64,000 nt of DNA from Phoebastria nigripes (GCA_035582835.1 JAYKAV010000411.1:490331-554330); one strand, 5' to 3'; counted from the first letter of the stretch, positions 37,021-50,460 are shown. The notes: generated by a model not told the origin, from the sequence alone. A program made the numbers and translations.

Positions 37021-40000
37021 TGTTAATGGAGGTATTTGTCCACTGACTTCAGCCAAGATCTCTCAAGGCTCATAAATTTGACTAGCAGGGCCTTTGTTTC
37101 TGTTGTTGCTGAATGATATGGATCACTAGGTAGCTTTTTCCCTTTTTTCCTTTTTTTTTTTTTTTCTTTTGGTCTATTATTTGCAAACTCTCTCATCTCA
37201 GATAAAAAGAAACTGCCAAAATAAAGAAACCAAAATAGCCAGGCTTATTTCATTTCATTTCATACGCCTTAGCAAAATCCGTGTTATTCTTCATGGGTGT
37301 TTTTCCTCTTGAACTAGCGAGATTTCTCCTTCATTATGAAAAAGGTCCTGACAGTGTTCTTCTGGAGTATATTAGTTCTGCCAAGTCATTTCATAAACTA
37401 CAGTAAGATTTCAAGGCCCAAGACAAGGCCNGTCCTCGCCGATTCTATAGATCCCACAGCCCACACTTCTCTTAACTGAAAGGGCTGTAGCCCCTCCTGG
37501 CTGAGTCTGCTGATGAATTGAAACATCCAGTAACTACTGAATGTGAACTGATGAAGTTAAACANTAGCGAAGAAGAGAATCTGCAGCTTCCTTTTCTTTC
37601 AGTAGAGAAATCTCTATTTCCCTCAAGAGCCTTTTTAAAGACCTTCAAAATAAAGCTCAGGAGACTGAAGTGCCATCAATTAATCACAACCTGAGTTCCT
37701 AGCGCAAGGCGCGCTGCAGCTTTTGGGACTGATATTTGAAATCCCGGGCCTCTTTCGCAGAAGCACCTGTCTGCTGTGTCTTGGGGTTTAATTCTGTCAT
37801 CTTTTGTTTTTTTTTCCTTGTGTTCTCTGATGATGATTCACCCATCATTTGACTTACTATTCTGGCATTAATATTCACCGAAGGAAATATTTGAAAGGGA
37901 GATGAGGTTTACTGAGAAGAAAGAGCTGATCTGTTTTTCACAGTTTTAAGGACACGTATTCAAAACAGAATCTCCTTTTAAGTTAAGGCTGTGGCAGACT
38001 TAGTTACCTGTTTTAGGAAATGACTTTTATGTAAAAGTTTTTTCTTTGAAGAAAACTATTTGAGTTTAGTAAACAGAAGCACCTATTCAGTTCACAGATC
38101 TTCTGTTTCAAGAATATTTTGGCATTTAGGGGTTTTTTTCTGGCTTTTTCCTTGATACTGTCTCAGCAGGCTTGTTCTTATTTAAAGCATATTTCAGACA
38201 GTTTTGTTATACCTACCTTTCTGTATGCTTCGTGCTTTTGGTAGGTCTCTCTCTTTAACAGATAAATGATGTAATCTTTCTTGTCTGCACCAATAACTGT
38301 TTTTTCCAGGTCAACTTCTCACTGTTTTGTGAATGTGCAAAAAGTCTCATATTAAAAAGAAGAGGAGGGGAAAAAAAAAAAAAAAAAAAAAGACTTTGTC
38401 AACATTGTATGTTTGGACTAGAATTAAATAAAAAGTGAGATGGAATATAACATAGTTTTAATCTCTTAATTAACATGTAAAATGCAGGAAGTGCAGTATG
38501 AACTATTTCTTTATATGATCAGACACATGACACTAGGACAGGAAGGTCAGAGCTTCAGACAGAGAGACACAGGACAGCAGGAGATTTCCACAGCTCATTT
38601 AAAATAAGTTCATAGTTTTCTGGCATCTCTAGACTTTTGGGTCTTGTTGCTAAGGAAAAAAAAGAAACTTAAGGGCAAGGGAGGTTTAAAATCTGTTGTA
38701 GTTTTCTGAGCTTTTTGACTAACTCCAGCTTTCCTGTGTGAGCTTCAGTTTTATTAGCAGTTTACCTATCGAATTATTATCTATCACTCCACTGAAGAAT
38801 TAATGTTCATGTAGATGTGCAGCTTTATTCACTGCTGATTTTTTGAAACATTTTAGGCATTACTTAAACGTTAGTAACGCCTTCCTGTTCAACCTGTATA
38901 TTCAAAGTATAGTGACAGCAACCGCTGCCCAGTGCCTTCACTGGGAGAAGGGGGAGAGTGTTATTAATAATAAATACAAGTGTGGACTTGTACTAAGCAC
39001 AGTCAGTTGCAATAACCATTTAAAATGCCAGAAAATGCCTGCCTACTTGCAGGCTCTGTGTTGTCCCTCTTTTCCTCAGTGGTGAGGCTGTGGCAGGAAT
39101 TTTGGGAGAGAATTTAGGAATACCAACTGTGGCAGCCAAGTCACTCAAAGGAGGCAGAGGTCCTCTTTCATTTGAGGACCTCTTGGTTATGAACCGCATC
39201 CACATGTGTGCCACAGAATCAGCAATGGTCCAGTGTTTAAAAATCAGTAAAGCTGGTTGGCATAGAGGTACCTGCTGGGGTGTGGGAGAAGGAGAGGAGA
39301 GTGAGAGCAATGACATGAAAATACTGCTCCTAGAGGTTTCCATATCACATGCACTGGAGCTGCCTTATGTAAAAGCAAAGAAAAAATGCCATTGGAAAGA
39401 AACACTGCTTTGTGGGCATCTTGCATGCAAATACATCTGTGCGCACATCTGTGCTGGAATACAGACATAGATACAGATCATTAACATCTATTTTCTGAAG
39501 GTGATCCAAAGTATCAATCACCTGAATTACTGCAGTAAAACCTGTCTTTTAATGAAACAAAAGTGAGACGTGAAAATAAAAGGTAACCTACTTTTAAATG
39601 TTTATAGAAGATAAAGGTTTAACCACAAGTCTTTCATCAAATGGAAGACAGTAGGAAAAAAAAGTTTAGAAAATGCCCTTTGGCTGCTCTTTACTGTGTG
39701 GTGAAACCTCACAGTATCTCACCTCATATACTATATGGGCCCTAAAGGCAGCTGGAAATGTTTAGAAATACGTCTATTTTGGTACATGGCTGCCTCTCTA
39801 TCTGTTATATCCAGCAGTGTTTCAAGGAAGGGAGATATTTACTTAAATGAAAAGCCCAGACCAAAGTGTGAGATGGTAAATGGCGCTCGAGGGTATACAG
39901 CAGTCTAAACGGTGCCCTCTGTTAAAAGAATCAGCCACCTGACTGCTCATTAGTTAGCAGTAAATAATGAGGAATGGCTTGAGGCAGGAGCTCAGAAGTG

Positions 40001-43000
40001 CAGATGTCCCAAAATATTCACCCAGTTTGTGGTGTCATGAGATCTGTAGTGTCGTAAGGTAAAATACACTTAATCCCTCTTCTGAGTGAAGTAAAGCATT
40101 TTACAGTCTTTGTGGAGTCTAGTAATTTTGTATAATCTTTTCAGTGAGGATATCAAAAAAGGAAAACCAAGGTCCGAGAGATCAGGCAATGACTGCATAC
40201 TTTCCCCCCTCCCCATTGTGTTGCACACCCAAAAGCCATTTAGCAATAAGTGGACACCCCTGGAAATTCCCCCGTTGGGATGCCGCCCCCTCCTCCCTCT
40301 CAAAAGGTAGTGGGTGGTGCATTTGGAATTAAACTAATAACAAATCTGAATTTCTCAGATGGCTCCTGTTGTTTTAATGGGAAGACCAGCATCCCAAACC
40401 AGAATTACCCTGAAAGGCGGGCAGTGGCAAGGCTATGGGAAAAGCCCAGTCATATTTAACAGCGATGGTGCCATTGCAGAGAACTGCAGAAATCTAATAG
40501 GTTTGAGTAGAAATTAATTTAAAAATCCATGGACAGTTTTAAAAAAGGTTGTATCTTTTTCTGTTAAGGCATTTTTAAACCTTAGAGAGTTCTATAGCAA
40601 GGCTGGTTTTCTTTGCTAAATTTTAGGTTGCTTCTGCTTTTGCCAGAAGGTATTTACTGTAGAGTTTTTATAAGCATTTCAGTCACAAAGAAGCTTCAGT
40701 CCCATTGAATTTTGATGAAACTTGGGCTCCTGGAGGCCTACATTTTCCCTTTTCTGAGCGTTCCTCCTCCTCATCCCTTTTTTCTGCTTTTGCCACAGTT
40801 TGGGTACAGCTCCCCAGTTGTCTGAGGCCACATGAAGTGACAATCTCAGAAGGAAGACCAGCATAAAGACAAAAGTGAAGGTCTGTTCTCCATAACTAGC
40901 CTGATACAACACCCCTTGCTCTGGTGAGTAGGAGACGCCTCGTGTCCGGGTCTGTTCTGGCTTCTCCCGGTCTCCTTGACCCTTCAGCAGTGCATCAGGG
41001 CTCAGCCTCAGGCTCCAGTAGGTCTCACCCCCTCTCGTATCAGGTGTCATCTTATGTCACCCTCTCCCTACAGCTCGCAGCAGTACCTGCCTTGATGTTT
41101 CTTTGATGTGTCCAGCTTAGTCTCGTACCAGACAGCCTCTGTGAAGGTGTCTGCACAAGAGGGTACTCCAGGCAGACTCTGATGCCATGGCTGTTACACG
41201 CTTTTCAGTCATTGACTGCTGTAATCACTGCCTGTGGGGGTACTGGTTGAGGTCCCTGCTTTTTTGTCTATGCCCCATTCACAGTAGGTTTCTTACCTCC
41301 TCCTTGCAGCAATCTGCCTCTACTTGTGGCCTATTTACTATGCGTTGCATGTTCGTTATCTTAGCTAAGATGCCGACCTGAACCCCCCTCTCCCCCTGCC
41401 TTCTTACCTTTCAGCACTGTGTCAAATCCTGTTTGCTGAGAACATTAAACATTTTTTCTCTGGTCTGAAAAATCAAACAAACACTGCTTGAGGGCTACCT
41501 AAACCCCGTAACCAAGGGGTTTAAATTAGGAAGTGTTTAGTGTAGGAAGAGCTTAAAAATGTGGGCCTAGGCTGCAAGTCCAGGTTCTTTCTTTTGTTCC
41601 TGAATGCCTCTCATTGATCTCAGTGTATATCCCAAAGGCGGAGAGGACGTCTGCAAACAGATGGGGAGCTGNGCAGTAGTGAGAAAGCGTGCGGGAAGGA
41701 GGAGGGATACCGCTGCTGAGGGTGCTTTGCCAGAAAGGGGTAAATCCAGCAGTGTCCCCGCTGTCTGTGCCGGGCTGGGGCCACCCTCACTCTTGGCCTC
41801 TTCTCCCCTGCTGATGCTGGGGTGCAATTCCCATCTTGGGTCCTGCACGTGCTTGAAAGATTTTGTCTGCCTGGGAGTCCAAACTCAAAGGTAAAGGGGA
41901 TGTCCACCAAATGACCGCTGAATGGCAACAGCCCAGGAAAGGCTGCTGTGTGACTGCTCTGGGGATTTTAATCTGTGAGACAACTGATCTAGCACTTTTT
42001 ATGACCATTAAGCTTTCATATTCTCTTTCTCTGTTGTACATCTACAGGTATAGAAATTTTAAAAGAAAGTGCAAGTAGAAAGAAAAGCGGGAAATCCAAC
42101 CTCAATAAACTCTCCATAAAATCCACAAATTAAGGGCAAGTACATCATGAAAGCATATTAGTCAGAGAGCTATAAATTCCAGCAAATTGATTGTCATATA
42201 TAATCAAAAACATACTATAATATATAATAAGTTGAAATAAATACCACAAACCAACCTCAGGCTGTAAATGTTTAAGATTAGTCCTTCATACCACATATAC
42301 CTGAGGTATAAATAAAGAAAGCAGGAAGGCTTAAAAAAAAAAAAAAAAGGAGAAGGAAAAAAGGTGTGTGTCCTAAAAATGGGGATTGAAATGAAAATGT
42401 GGTCCTTCGAGTTACACTCAGAAATTGACTGCAAATCATTGGATGGCTTGAAAGGTTTTCGCAGCATAGACATGTTCTCATGCACTGCTTAACAGTGACC
42501 AGTCTCCCCTTCTTGAGATGAACCCATAGAGAAGCCTGCAGTGATAGTCCTCAAAGAGTGTGTCCTACTCACTGTGTGCAGAGGTGACAAAGGCAGAGGG
42601 TGGCCATGACACAAGGTTTGCCTTGAGCAGCTGGTGTGGCGATGCCTTGACTTGATTGGGAATGGTTGGGGACCATCAGCTGGGACTGCAGGAGCCCCGT
42701 TGGCTGCAGTACGGCTCTGGCCATGTCCCAGACCTGCCCATGCTCCCTGGGTGCCCCTTTCCACCCACAGCAAGCTGCACACTGCCTGGGGCACCTTGGT
42801 TAAGGACTTCCCCGTTCACAGTGACAGGACACCTCCAGGAGCTACCTCATGGTTTGTGAAGCTCACCAGGACCTGCTAAACACTGGTAGGCTGATGGGTT
42901 TCAGATCACGTGTCAAATTACTGTGTACGCTCCTTTAAAGCAAAATACTTATTTTAACCTTCAAAGTTAACATATGGACCTAGTAGCCCAAAGCTAACAA

Positions 43001-43439
43001 GAGCTTGTATTTGATCTAACAGTGTGCAATTGTTTCTATGTGTAATCTGAAATGACCTGACAAGGATTCCCAGTGCCTAGGCTAGAAGCCAGTTTCTTCT
43101 TTATTTAGTATATATTCAGTACCAGTTGCCTAAGGTGCCTTCCCATCTGCATTATTAATGTGATATAGGCCTATGGTTTCCAGTATCATATATATGGAAT
43201 TTCTTTTCTCAGATCCTGAGCAATCCCCACCTAATCTTCCAGCGGGAAAGCTGTTTAAAAGTCACGGCACTGGGCCTTCTGTTCAAAACCATTTAGCTTA
43301 AAACAAGGAATACGTGATTCGTAACCTACAGCGCTGCCTCCCAGCCAGAGGAGCCTCTGCATTATCAAGGACACTTCTGGCTTAGCCAGCAATTAATTAT
43401 GTCAAATGGGAGAGGCAGTGGGTGCAATCATACTGAGAA
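37021..43439. other. Non-coding DNA with homopolymer runs
   Basis: T15 at 37151-37165, A21 at 38371-38391 and A16 at 42333-42348. None is preceded by a recognisable retrocopy. GC-richer stretches at 40680-41400 and 41600-41900 have open frames on both strands (up to 123 codons at 40679-41050, minus) without known domains. C-rich tracts lie at 40203-40215. No gene recognised. Confidence 0.5.
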
Positions 43440-43700
43440 ACCGGTGGGGATGGTTGGCAGTGGGACAGGGCAACCTGCAGGATGGCCGGGCTGAAGTTGC
43501 CAGCCCCGCACCTACGCGGAGGTCTCCCAGCCCGTCTGCCTGAATCCACCCGGGGCAAACGCTGACCGGGAAGCAGAAATCTGCTGTCAGCCGGGGCTGC
43601 AGTTTGGCTGGTGCAGTGCAAATGAAATCGCTGGAGGTGGAGGCTGGTAAAAGGGAGCACCACCTCACCTGAGCCGGCTGCGGGCATCGACTGCACAACC
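43440..43700. other. Small CpG-rich patch
   Basis: About 14 CpG dinucleotides in ~260 bp, far above the surrounding sequence, with GC clearly over 55%. It covers overlapping minus-strand frames of 99 and 113 codons that match nothing I recognise. It could be a small CpG island of an unseen promoter, a decayed GC-rich repeat, or chance. Confidence 0.5.
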
Positions 43701-44317
43701 TTCCCAAACGCTTACCTGAAAATGTTAGGCAGTTTTCATTCACATGGAGCCTGTATCACACCATGTTTCCTTCTGTCAGTAACTTTTGCCAAAGCCCTTC
43801 AGGTGAAGATAGACTTGAGAAGCATCCTGAAGCTGGCCGAAACCTGATACTTCCTTCCCGGCGGGATGAGAGTCCCGCTGTCAATAGCGTGTCAGTGCAA
43901 AATGGAAGCAGCGATGTTTACAAAATTAACAAATGGACTTCAAGTTAAACACTGGGCAATTTGTGAGACAGCTTTTTTTTTCCAAACGTTGACCAGTCTC
44001 CTGAGATTACTTGCAGGTGAATGTTCTGTTATTCTTTCTGGACTGACTTATTCTAACACCATGTCATTTTTAATTGCTTTTCTTGAGAAAATATGCTTGC
44101 AACTCCATCCTGTTAGCCTCCTTAGAGTGCTCTCGATGTTAACCTTTTCCCAAGGCCACATTCACCATTCCTAAATCACAGACATAGTTTTAATGACTTC
44201 AAACCAGTTTCTGTAGTTGGGAATGCGAAGTTGTATTCTGTATATGGTATGTGCCCTATAGTATTAAGCTCTGGGCTTGCATATAGGACAAGACAATGTC
44301 ACAGGCTTGTTTGTATT
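43701..44317. other. Unique non-coding DNA, no feature recognised
   Basis: Nothing recognised; the 102-codon frame 43866-44174 has no known motif. Confidence 0.5.
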
Positions 44318-44437
44318 GGGCCCTGATCCTGCAAAGATGTATGTGCTGGACATATTTCGAGCAGTCTTGCTGACTTCCCTGGGACTGCAGACAGGAAGAA
44401 AAAGTTCAGCACGTGCCTAAAGCCTCACAGAATTGGG
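44318..44437. repeat. Relic of the GGGCCCTGATCCTGCA repeat family
   Basis: Starts GGGCCCTGATCCTGCAAAGA and ends with CAGCACGTGCCTAAAG plus CACAGAATTGGG, with GACTTCCCTGGGACTGCA in the middle. This matches the layout of a palindromic amniote repeat whose halves read 'GGCCTGATCCTGCAAA...CACGTG...' and its reverse complement around an AGTCAATGGGACT centre. The right end is eroded. Confidence 0.55.
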
Positions 44438-45747
44438 ACTTACAACGTTAAATCCTATAGCAAGGAGAAGAAGCAGCTGTTATGGCAAGACGTCCTTGGG
44501 GAGGTGTAAAGCAGAAGGCNGCTTCCTATCTGCCAGCGTGGTGTCTGCCTGCCCCGCTTTGCTAGACCCCGATCCTCCCTCCAGCCACCACAAAACTGGA
44601 CGATCCCAGCGCTCACAGCCAGATACTCACATCTCAGGGGGTCCCTGAGTGGGTACAAAGCCTTGGCAGGAGTGGGTCCCGTCTGCTTATCATCAGCACT
44701 AAGTTTGGGATGAAGCACGTAAACAATGTGATATTTTTAGCAAACCCAGCTATAGCTGGTGTTCTGAGAGTACATCACTTGTTTCGACAAGTAGCAAATA
44801 CGAAACTGGAGGAGAGGGCAGGGAATTATCCAGAACTGAAATGATTATTACTTTTCACCAAGCTAACAGGACTCCTTGCAACAGGATCAAAATAGCTGTT
44901 TGTCTGTTATTTTGAAAAAAAGAGGAAAAAAAAAAAAGGATTTGCTGCCAAGGTTTATGAGGAAGACGCTATACTAATGCATTATTTTGGCTGTACAATG
45001 TTTATCACTTTTTTCCTTTTAGTCTGCACCATTAAATGTAAAAAGCAGATCTATCAGCATCTAATGTTTCTTCAAAACACCATGTAGTGTCTAGAAAACT
45101 GAACTGTCAGACATGCTTGTCATGTACACATATTTTGTTATTAAATGTGTTCGGGCATGAGTTTTGGCAGGATTTCTTCACAACTATCCTGAACTTTTCT
45201 TGACACCTTTTATGGCACGTAATACATCTGCAACGCAGGGCTTGGTAAGCCCTTAACTCTTTAATTATGAGTCTAGAAACTCCCTTCCTAATTATTGTCC
45301 TATAAGCAACATGATCTAATGCTCATGCCAAAGCCCAGAAATTCACGCTGCAGGTGCTTTGCTTTGTTTGGCTGCCTTTTGCTAATTTTTTTGCTTTTTA
45401 CGGTGTCTGGAGAGTAGTGTGTGCTCTGCATTCTTGTGTCAGTGTAATCCTGGAGTGGTTTGCAGTCACTTGCTAGCTGACCTGACTGATATGTAGTATT
45501 TGTCACTTTTTCTTGCATCTTTTCCTCCAACTAAGGATGGTGCTCTGCTCTCGCACAGTGCGTGCCGTTTGGACCAGGTTTAACCAGAGGACAGATTTCC
45601 TCCTGTAAAGGGTTAGGGTTTAGCATCGGCTTTTGTGTAGTACCAAGTAATGCCAGAAACCTTCTCTTTTAAAGTGAGTGGGACTCGTATAAGTACTGTA
45701 GGAAATAAAAGAACAAGATTTACATAGCTGACGTGTCTAACATCATA
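44438..45747. other. Unique non-coding DNA, no feature recognised
   Basis: An A-rich run lies at 44915-44937. A short telomere-like AGGGTTAGGGTTTA occurs at 45608-45621 but only as two units. No gene recognised. Confidence 0.5.
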
Positions 45748-45880
45748 TAAATCCCATTTTACCCTACAGGGAAACTGAACTGGAAACTGGCTCAGTGTCT
45801 TGCCAAAGGCCACAGAGGATATCAGTGCCGGAGAACGAACAGACCCCGCGAATCCCAACTCTGTAGCCTCCGTGCGATAA
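45748..45880 (-). mobile_element. MIR-like SINE (antisense)
   Basis: Plus strand: 'ATCCCATTTTACCCTACAGGGAAACTGA', 'GTGTCTTGCCAAAGGCCACAGAGG', then 'GAACGAACAGACCCCGCGAATCCC'. These match antisense MIR blocks CCCATTTTACAGATGAGGAAACTGA, GACTTGCCCAAGGTCACACAG and GATTCGAACCCAGG. Good order over more than 100 bp. Confidence 0.7.
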
Positions 45881-48800
45881 CTTTGAAAACTTCATTTCCT
45901 TCTGTTGGACTGATTTTAAAGAGAATAACGAAACAGGGAATTCTGCTCTCTTCCTTACGGCCTGAGGGAGGAAGTCAGGAAAAAGCTTGTCTGATGATTT
46001 AATTAATTTAATAAAAGAGGAATTACGTACAAAGTTGGTTTTGTGAAATTTCTATAGAGACCATAAATCATGCGTATATTTTATTAAATATTAAGTTAGC
46101 AAGGAAAGATACAGCAATCTACAAAAATCTAGAAGACGCTTCCATCTTTCCAAAGTATTAGAAAGTCCCATCTACTCATACCATACTTACATGAGTCTAT
46201 ACACACACAATTTTACGTAAACCTAAATATATTTAAGCAAGAATATTTTGCTTTCTTAGGCTCTAAAGTTATGTAATTCACTGCTAAGTGTTTTTCTGTT
46301 CCTCTTCATATTCATTCAGCACTATGTATAAAGTTGATCACCTTACTAAAAAAAGGTTTCTATTCTTCCTTAAATCTGGAGTTGCTAGCGCAGCCCCATC
46401 AGCCAACAGTGTCCTTCTGTAGCCTTTCAGAACACGTACAAATGGCACAAGGTGTTAAGAGATGCAGGCCACGAGGCGAAGAAGTTTAATGATGGATTTA
46501 TTATTGAAAAGTGTATGCACTTTTCTGAAATACTAGTCGAACTTCAGGCTCCGTTTAAAATTGCTGTTTAAAGAACAGAGTTCAATACCAAAATAGTCCA
46601 TGCAATCTCCAGAGAGGAACCCAAAGGACCCTTCCTGGATAACAAATTGTGGAAAACTTCCAAATCAAGTTGTAAACTTTCTCTCCGGGTAAATAACAAT
46701 CGTCAAATCCATGTAGCTGTTTCCTAGGTTTATACACTGAAAGAGAGAGAGCTTAAACTTCATCAAAATTCCAGATCCAAACAAATTCAAAATTTTGGAT
46801 TAGTTCATACTTGGATTTGAATTTAATAATTTGGACTGATTTCTACAGCCATACTGTTTTTGCAATAGAAGCTTGCTTATGGCTGTATTTTCCAGGCTGA
46901 TAATTTTTGATAAAGCTTTCTGAGGTTCAAGATCAGCACCACCTGGAATTTTGTTTAAAAAAAGCAAAGTCTTTTCCTACCTCTTCCCATGCAGCTGAGT
47001 AATTAAGTTTGATGTCTTTGTGTTAAATGGCATTGCTTCAAACTCTGTGCATGTCAAACAGCAGAAAGCTAGGAGAGTTTGAAAGGTTATCGCTGTTTCT
47101 CTTCGAATTCCTGTGTACTGAAACCCTTCGGAGATGGCTGCCTACTGCAAATCATTGTTTGACAGCTTCACTCAACTTCAAGACTTGTCAACTCAGGGGG
47201 CAATCTGACAGCTCTCAGGCAATAAAGTAAACAAGGGATTTGGAGCGTCAGAGAAGGAATGCTTAAAATCATTCCTAATATTTCTCCTATTCATAACATG
47301 TCACCAAGCCGGTAAAGTTATGAAGGCAGCAAGTCTCAGCTTCTTACGCATNCCAGGTGGCATTCGCAGGGTAAGGGAAAGCTTAGAGGGAACCCTGGCA
47401 ATTGGCTTCCACCAAGTATCATCCAGATTTGTTCCACTGGTGGTATTCCTGATAACAATGAAAACTCAAGGCATTCTTCAAATGGATGGTTTTTCAGATA
47501 CTTTATGTACTAGTCTAATTTAAGAGGTGATTCAGTATTGGTGGAAACAGAACCTCATTTAATAGTTGTTCTTTAAAACCAAATATGACCAAGTTATAGG
47601 TTTTCTCTGTAATAATGTAGTTAAGGGATACTTCTTTCACAGTGGCCTGGAAACCTGCAGACACTTCGGTTGTACAAATGCTCAGATGCAGAATCTCTAA
47701 TGGTGCCGGAACCTGCTGAGGGTTGATCACTACATGGATCTGACCACTTACGTACCTGTTTATGGACTTACAACATATTTGTGCATGAACTAACAGGTAC
47801 GTTTTCTGAAGCAGTCACTTTTATGGGGTCCTGCCTTTGCGAGAATTATCTGAGACAGCTTAAAAAGCCTTTTTTTCAGATTCCAATAATCTGGCTATGT
47901 TAATGCAGAGCCAATTGAATACTCAAAATGTTTAGTAGCTTTTAAGAGTGTAACCTTTTTTTTTTTGGATATTTTCCTGTGTATGTTTCTGTACTCCTAT
48001 CAGGAAATCATTTGATAGTATGTCTAACACACAATTTTGTAGGTGTATGTAACAGACAGGTTTTACAGTTCTAATGAAGAATGCAAAACAAAGTATAGAA
48101 AATCCGACCTAATTTTTAGACTAGTGTGACTGTTCTTTGCACATCTATTTTGAGAATTCCTGCTGCTAACGCACCTAGAGCTGACCCCTTTGTTAACTGT
48201 GTGGCATGTGCATGACAATAAATTACCTGTTGTCATTATTGAAAATGACTAATGGCCTGTTACCCTTTTAGGACGTTATTTAAAAGTCATTTTTCTACAA
48301 GAAGAACTATATTCCCTCTTGAGGTAATGCTTTTTTTTTTCTTTTTAAATAACTCCGTTAACTGTTGCTGCTCTGTGCTATTATAGGAGGTTTTAAACTG
48401 AGGTTTTCTAATCACAGTAGTTGTCTTGCAGCTAAATTGTCTTTTGATTCTTTTTCTAATAAGGACACCTAACTGGACACCCAGCTCACGTAAATCTCTG
48501 TAGCTGTGTTTTCAAAGGATCTAATCTAATATAGACTAGCTGTAACGTTTAGGGGTAATGTTAAAGATCTTCATTTACTGCAGTATTACAACTCCATTAA
48601 TTCACATTTTAAACTGAGCCCTGACCAAATGCACTTCAGCAGCCACTTGTGCTTGCTAAAAGATTAAAGGCTCTGAACCATGTGAAGAAAGGAAATCTTT
48701 ATAGATTGCTAGCTAATGGCTGTTTTCTTTACTGTTAGAGTCAGTGAATTGAATTGTAATGGACTGGATTGACTCCACATATGGAAATTACAAAGAACAC

Positions 48801-49574
48801 GAGCATTTTTTTACAGATGAAAACTTCAGTCATTCTGGAAGTCAGCTATACACTTCAAAATGCTGGACTGCAAGAAAATACCTGAAACTCTGATGAGTCT
48901 TTTTAGCGTAATATTGCTTGCTTATGTATCTGGTCTGTACTTTGCATTAGCAGCTTAATAGTTTCTATAAACGTAGCTGATTTGACATCACACAGGGAGG
49001 TGCGTGTAGCACCATGTAAAAGCAACTTACATTGCGCCATGACAGTACGGAGTACTTAGGGTCTCCAGCTTGCAATACACATGAGTACTTGGTCAAGAGC
49101 TCACATTAATTTCATTGCTACCAATGTGCAAGTAAAAATTGATTAGAGGAGTAAAACTGCAGGCGTGTGTTCTTTTGCAGTGTTCCTAAGGTGTATCTAG
49201 CCTAAGCTGTATTCCCAGATTTACGTCCCTTGCTGATACTGTCATGACAAACTCAGACACGTCATAGCCACTCAGACTAAGTGGCAGAAGGGCAAAGAAA
49301 GTTTCCGTGGCTAAAACTGCTATTACTGCGCAAAGCTAGACAGAGAGTGATGGGAGTTAATCACTGAAACACGAACAGACAGGACTAGCTTGTCATAATA
49401 AGAAGCTATCAAATCACAGCTCTGTTAAACNCTTCAATGAGTTTATCCTGAGCAGCTGTCAAACTCTTATAATTTCATGATTAATACATTACAGAGTGAT
49501 TTCCTCCCTTATTCTGTTGCCTGTAGCATTTTTTTTAACTGGAAGTGGTATTGGTCATATTTATTTAAAGTGAG
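45881..49574. other. Unique non-coding DNA, no gene recognised
   Basis: AT-rich. 46506-46525 is a perfect 8-base inverted repeat GAAAAGTG-TATG-CACTTTTC. 48209-48232 contains TGACAA and TTGTCA in inverted orientation within a block that reads like conserved non-coding DNA. T10 run at 47958. Otherwise nothing recognised. Confidence 0.5.
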
Positions 49575-50288
49575 CTACGACTCTGCGTGTGCATGTACAT
49601 AAATGTATAAAAAAGCACAGAAAGGAGGAAATAATTCTCGGGCCTGGCTCCATGCATGGGAGGGGACTGCCCCGTCTGTCCTGCCTTTCATCGTGCCCTT
49701 GGCTGGCAAAGAAGGAGGGCTGCGAGCAGTATTGAAAACCTGTGTTAAGGTAGATAAACATAATTTTTGGTGCCTGCACTGTATTTCCCCGCAGTAACAT
49801 CTGTGAATAGTGCCACTAGAGATAGCTTCAATGTCATCTCTTCCCATGGAAAAACGGAATGAAAAAGAGTTATCGCTGATTTGTACATAGCCAAATTTGG
49901 GGATGAAAGAGATAATGTAATTATTGCTAACTCTCTCTCTTAGTGTTTTCACATGAAGGCAAAAGTGTGGGTCATCCACTTTTCCAAGGAATGCCTGGGG
50001 CTGCCGACGCAGTGTTACAAAAGTCGTGGAGCCCTTGAACCAAACCAGGTGAAACAAGATGGCCACTAAATTACTTAAAACTTTGGCCACCGAGAAACTT
50101 CTGGGCTGTCCCCGAGAGGTCCCCGCTGTCCCTCCAGGCGGGCTGGGAGGCAGTGCCTCAAGGCGTTTGGAAAGTCTCTGGCTTTCACGTCCAGGCGTTT
50201 CACTTGAACTGAAATTAATGCCCTTGAAAATTACTGCTAAACAACAGGTATTACAGGCTGTAATAACCTCCAAGCTGCTCTTTGCCAT
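49575..50288 (-). other. Longest open frame, coding status doubtful
   Basis: 237 codons from an ATG at 50288-50286 with a favourable context (A at -3, G at +4) to a stop near 49575; the frame is open 17 codons further upstream. The product has no signal peptide, transmembrane set, zinc finger, coiled coil or other domain I recognise. The opposite strand is also open over part of it (50059-50520). A frame this long is uncommon for this composition but not impossible in 64 kb. No splice sites, retrocopy poly-A or homologue is recognised. I regard it as probably chance. Confidence 0.15.
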
Positions 50289-50429
50289 AGTGGACTCCTG
50301 CCCTGGGACAGGATTTCCATCTTTTGGGAGATATTTCAAATCAGCCTGCAGTCTGGGACTTTTTGGACTTGTGGCTCTATGGATTTGCTTGTTTAAGACT
50401 GTTGGTGTTTGCTTTAAGTTTTTAAGAAA

Positions 50430-50460
50430 TAAAATAATAATAATAATAATAATAATAATT
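50430..50460. repeat. (TAA)n microsatellite
   Basis: About nine uninterrupted AAT/TAA units, directly visible. Confidence 0.95.

Noticed and set aside
38371..38391. A21 run as the tail of a processed pseudogene
   Set aside because: No coding-like or gene-like sequence upstream, and processed pseudogenes are rare in birds.
40679..41050. 123-codon minus-strand frame with a hydrophobic stretch
   Set aside because: One hydrophobic run but no signal peptide logic, no homologue recognised and no splice sites; left as chance.
45608..45621. Interstitial telomere repeat (TTAGGG)
   Set aside because: Only two units, within chance expectation.
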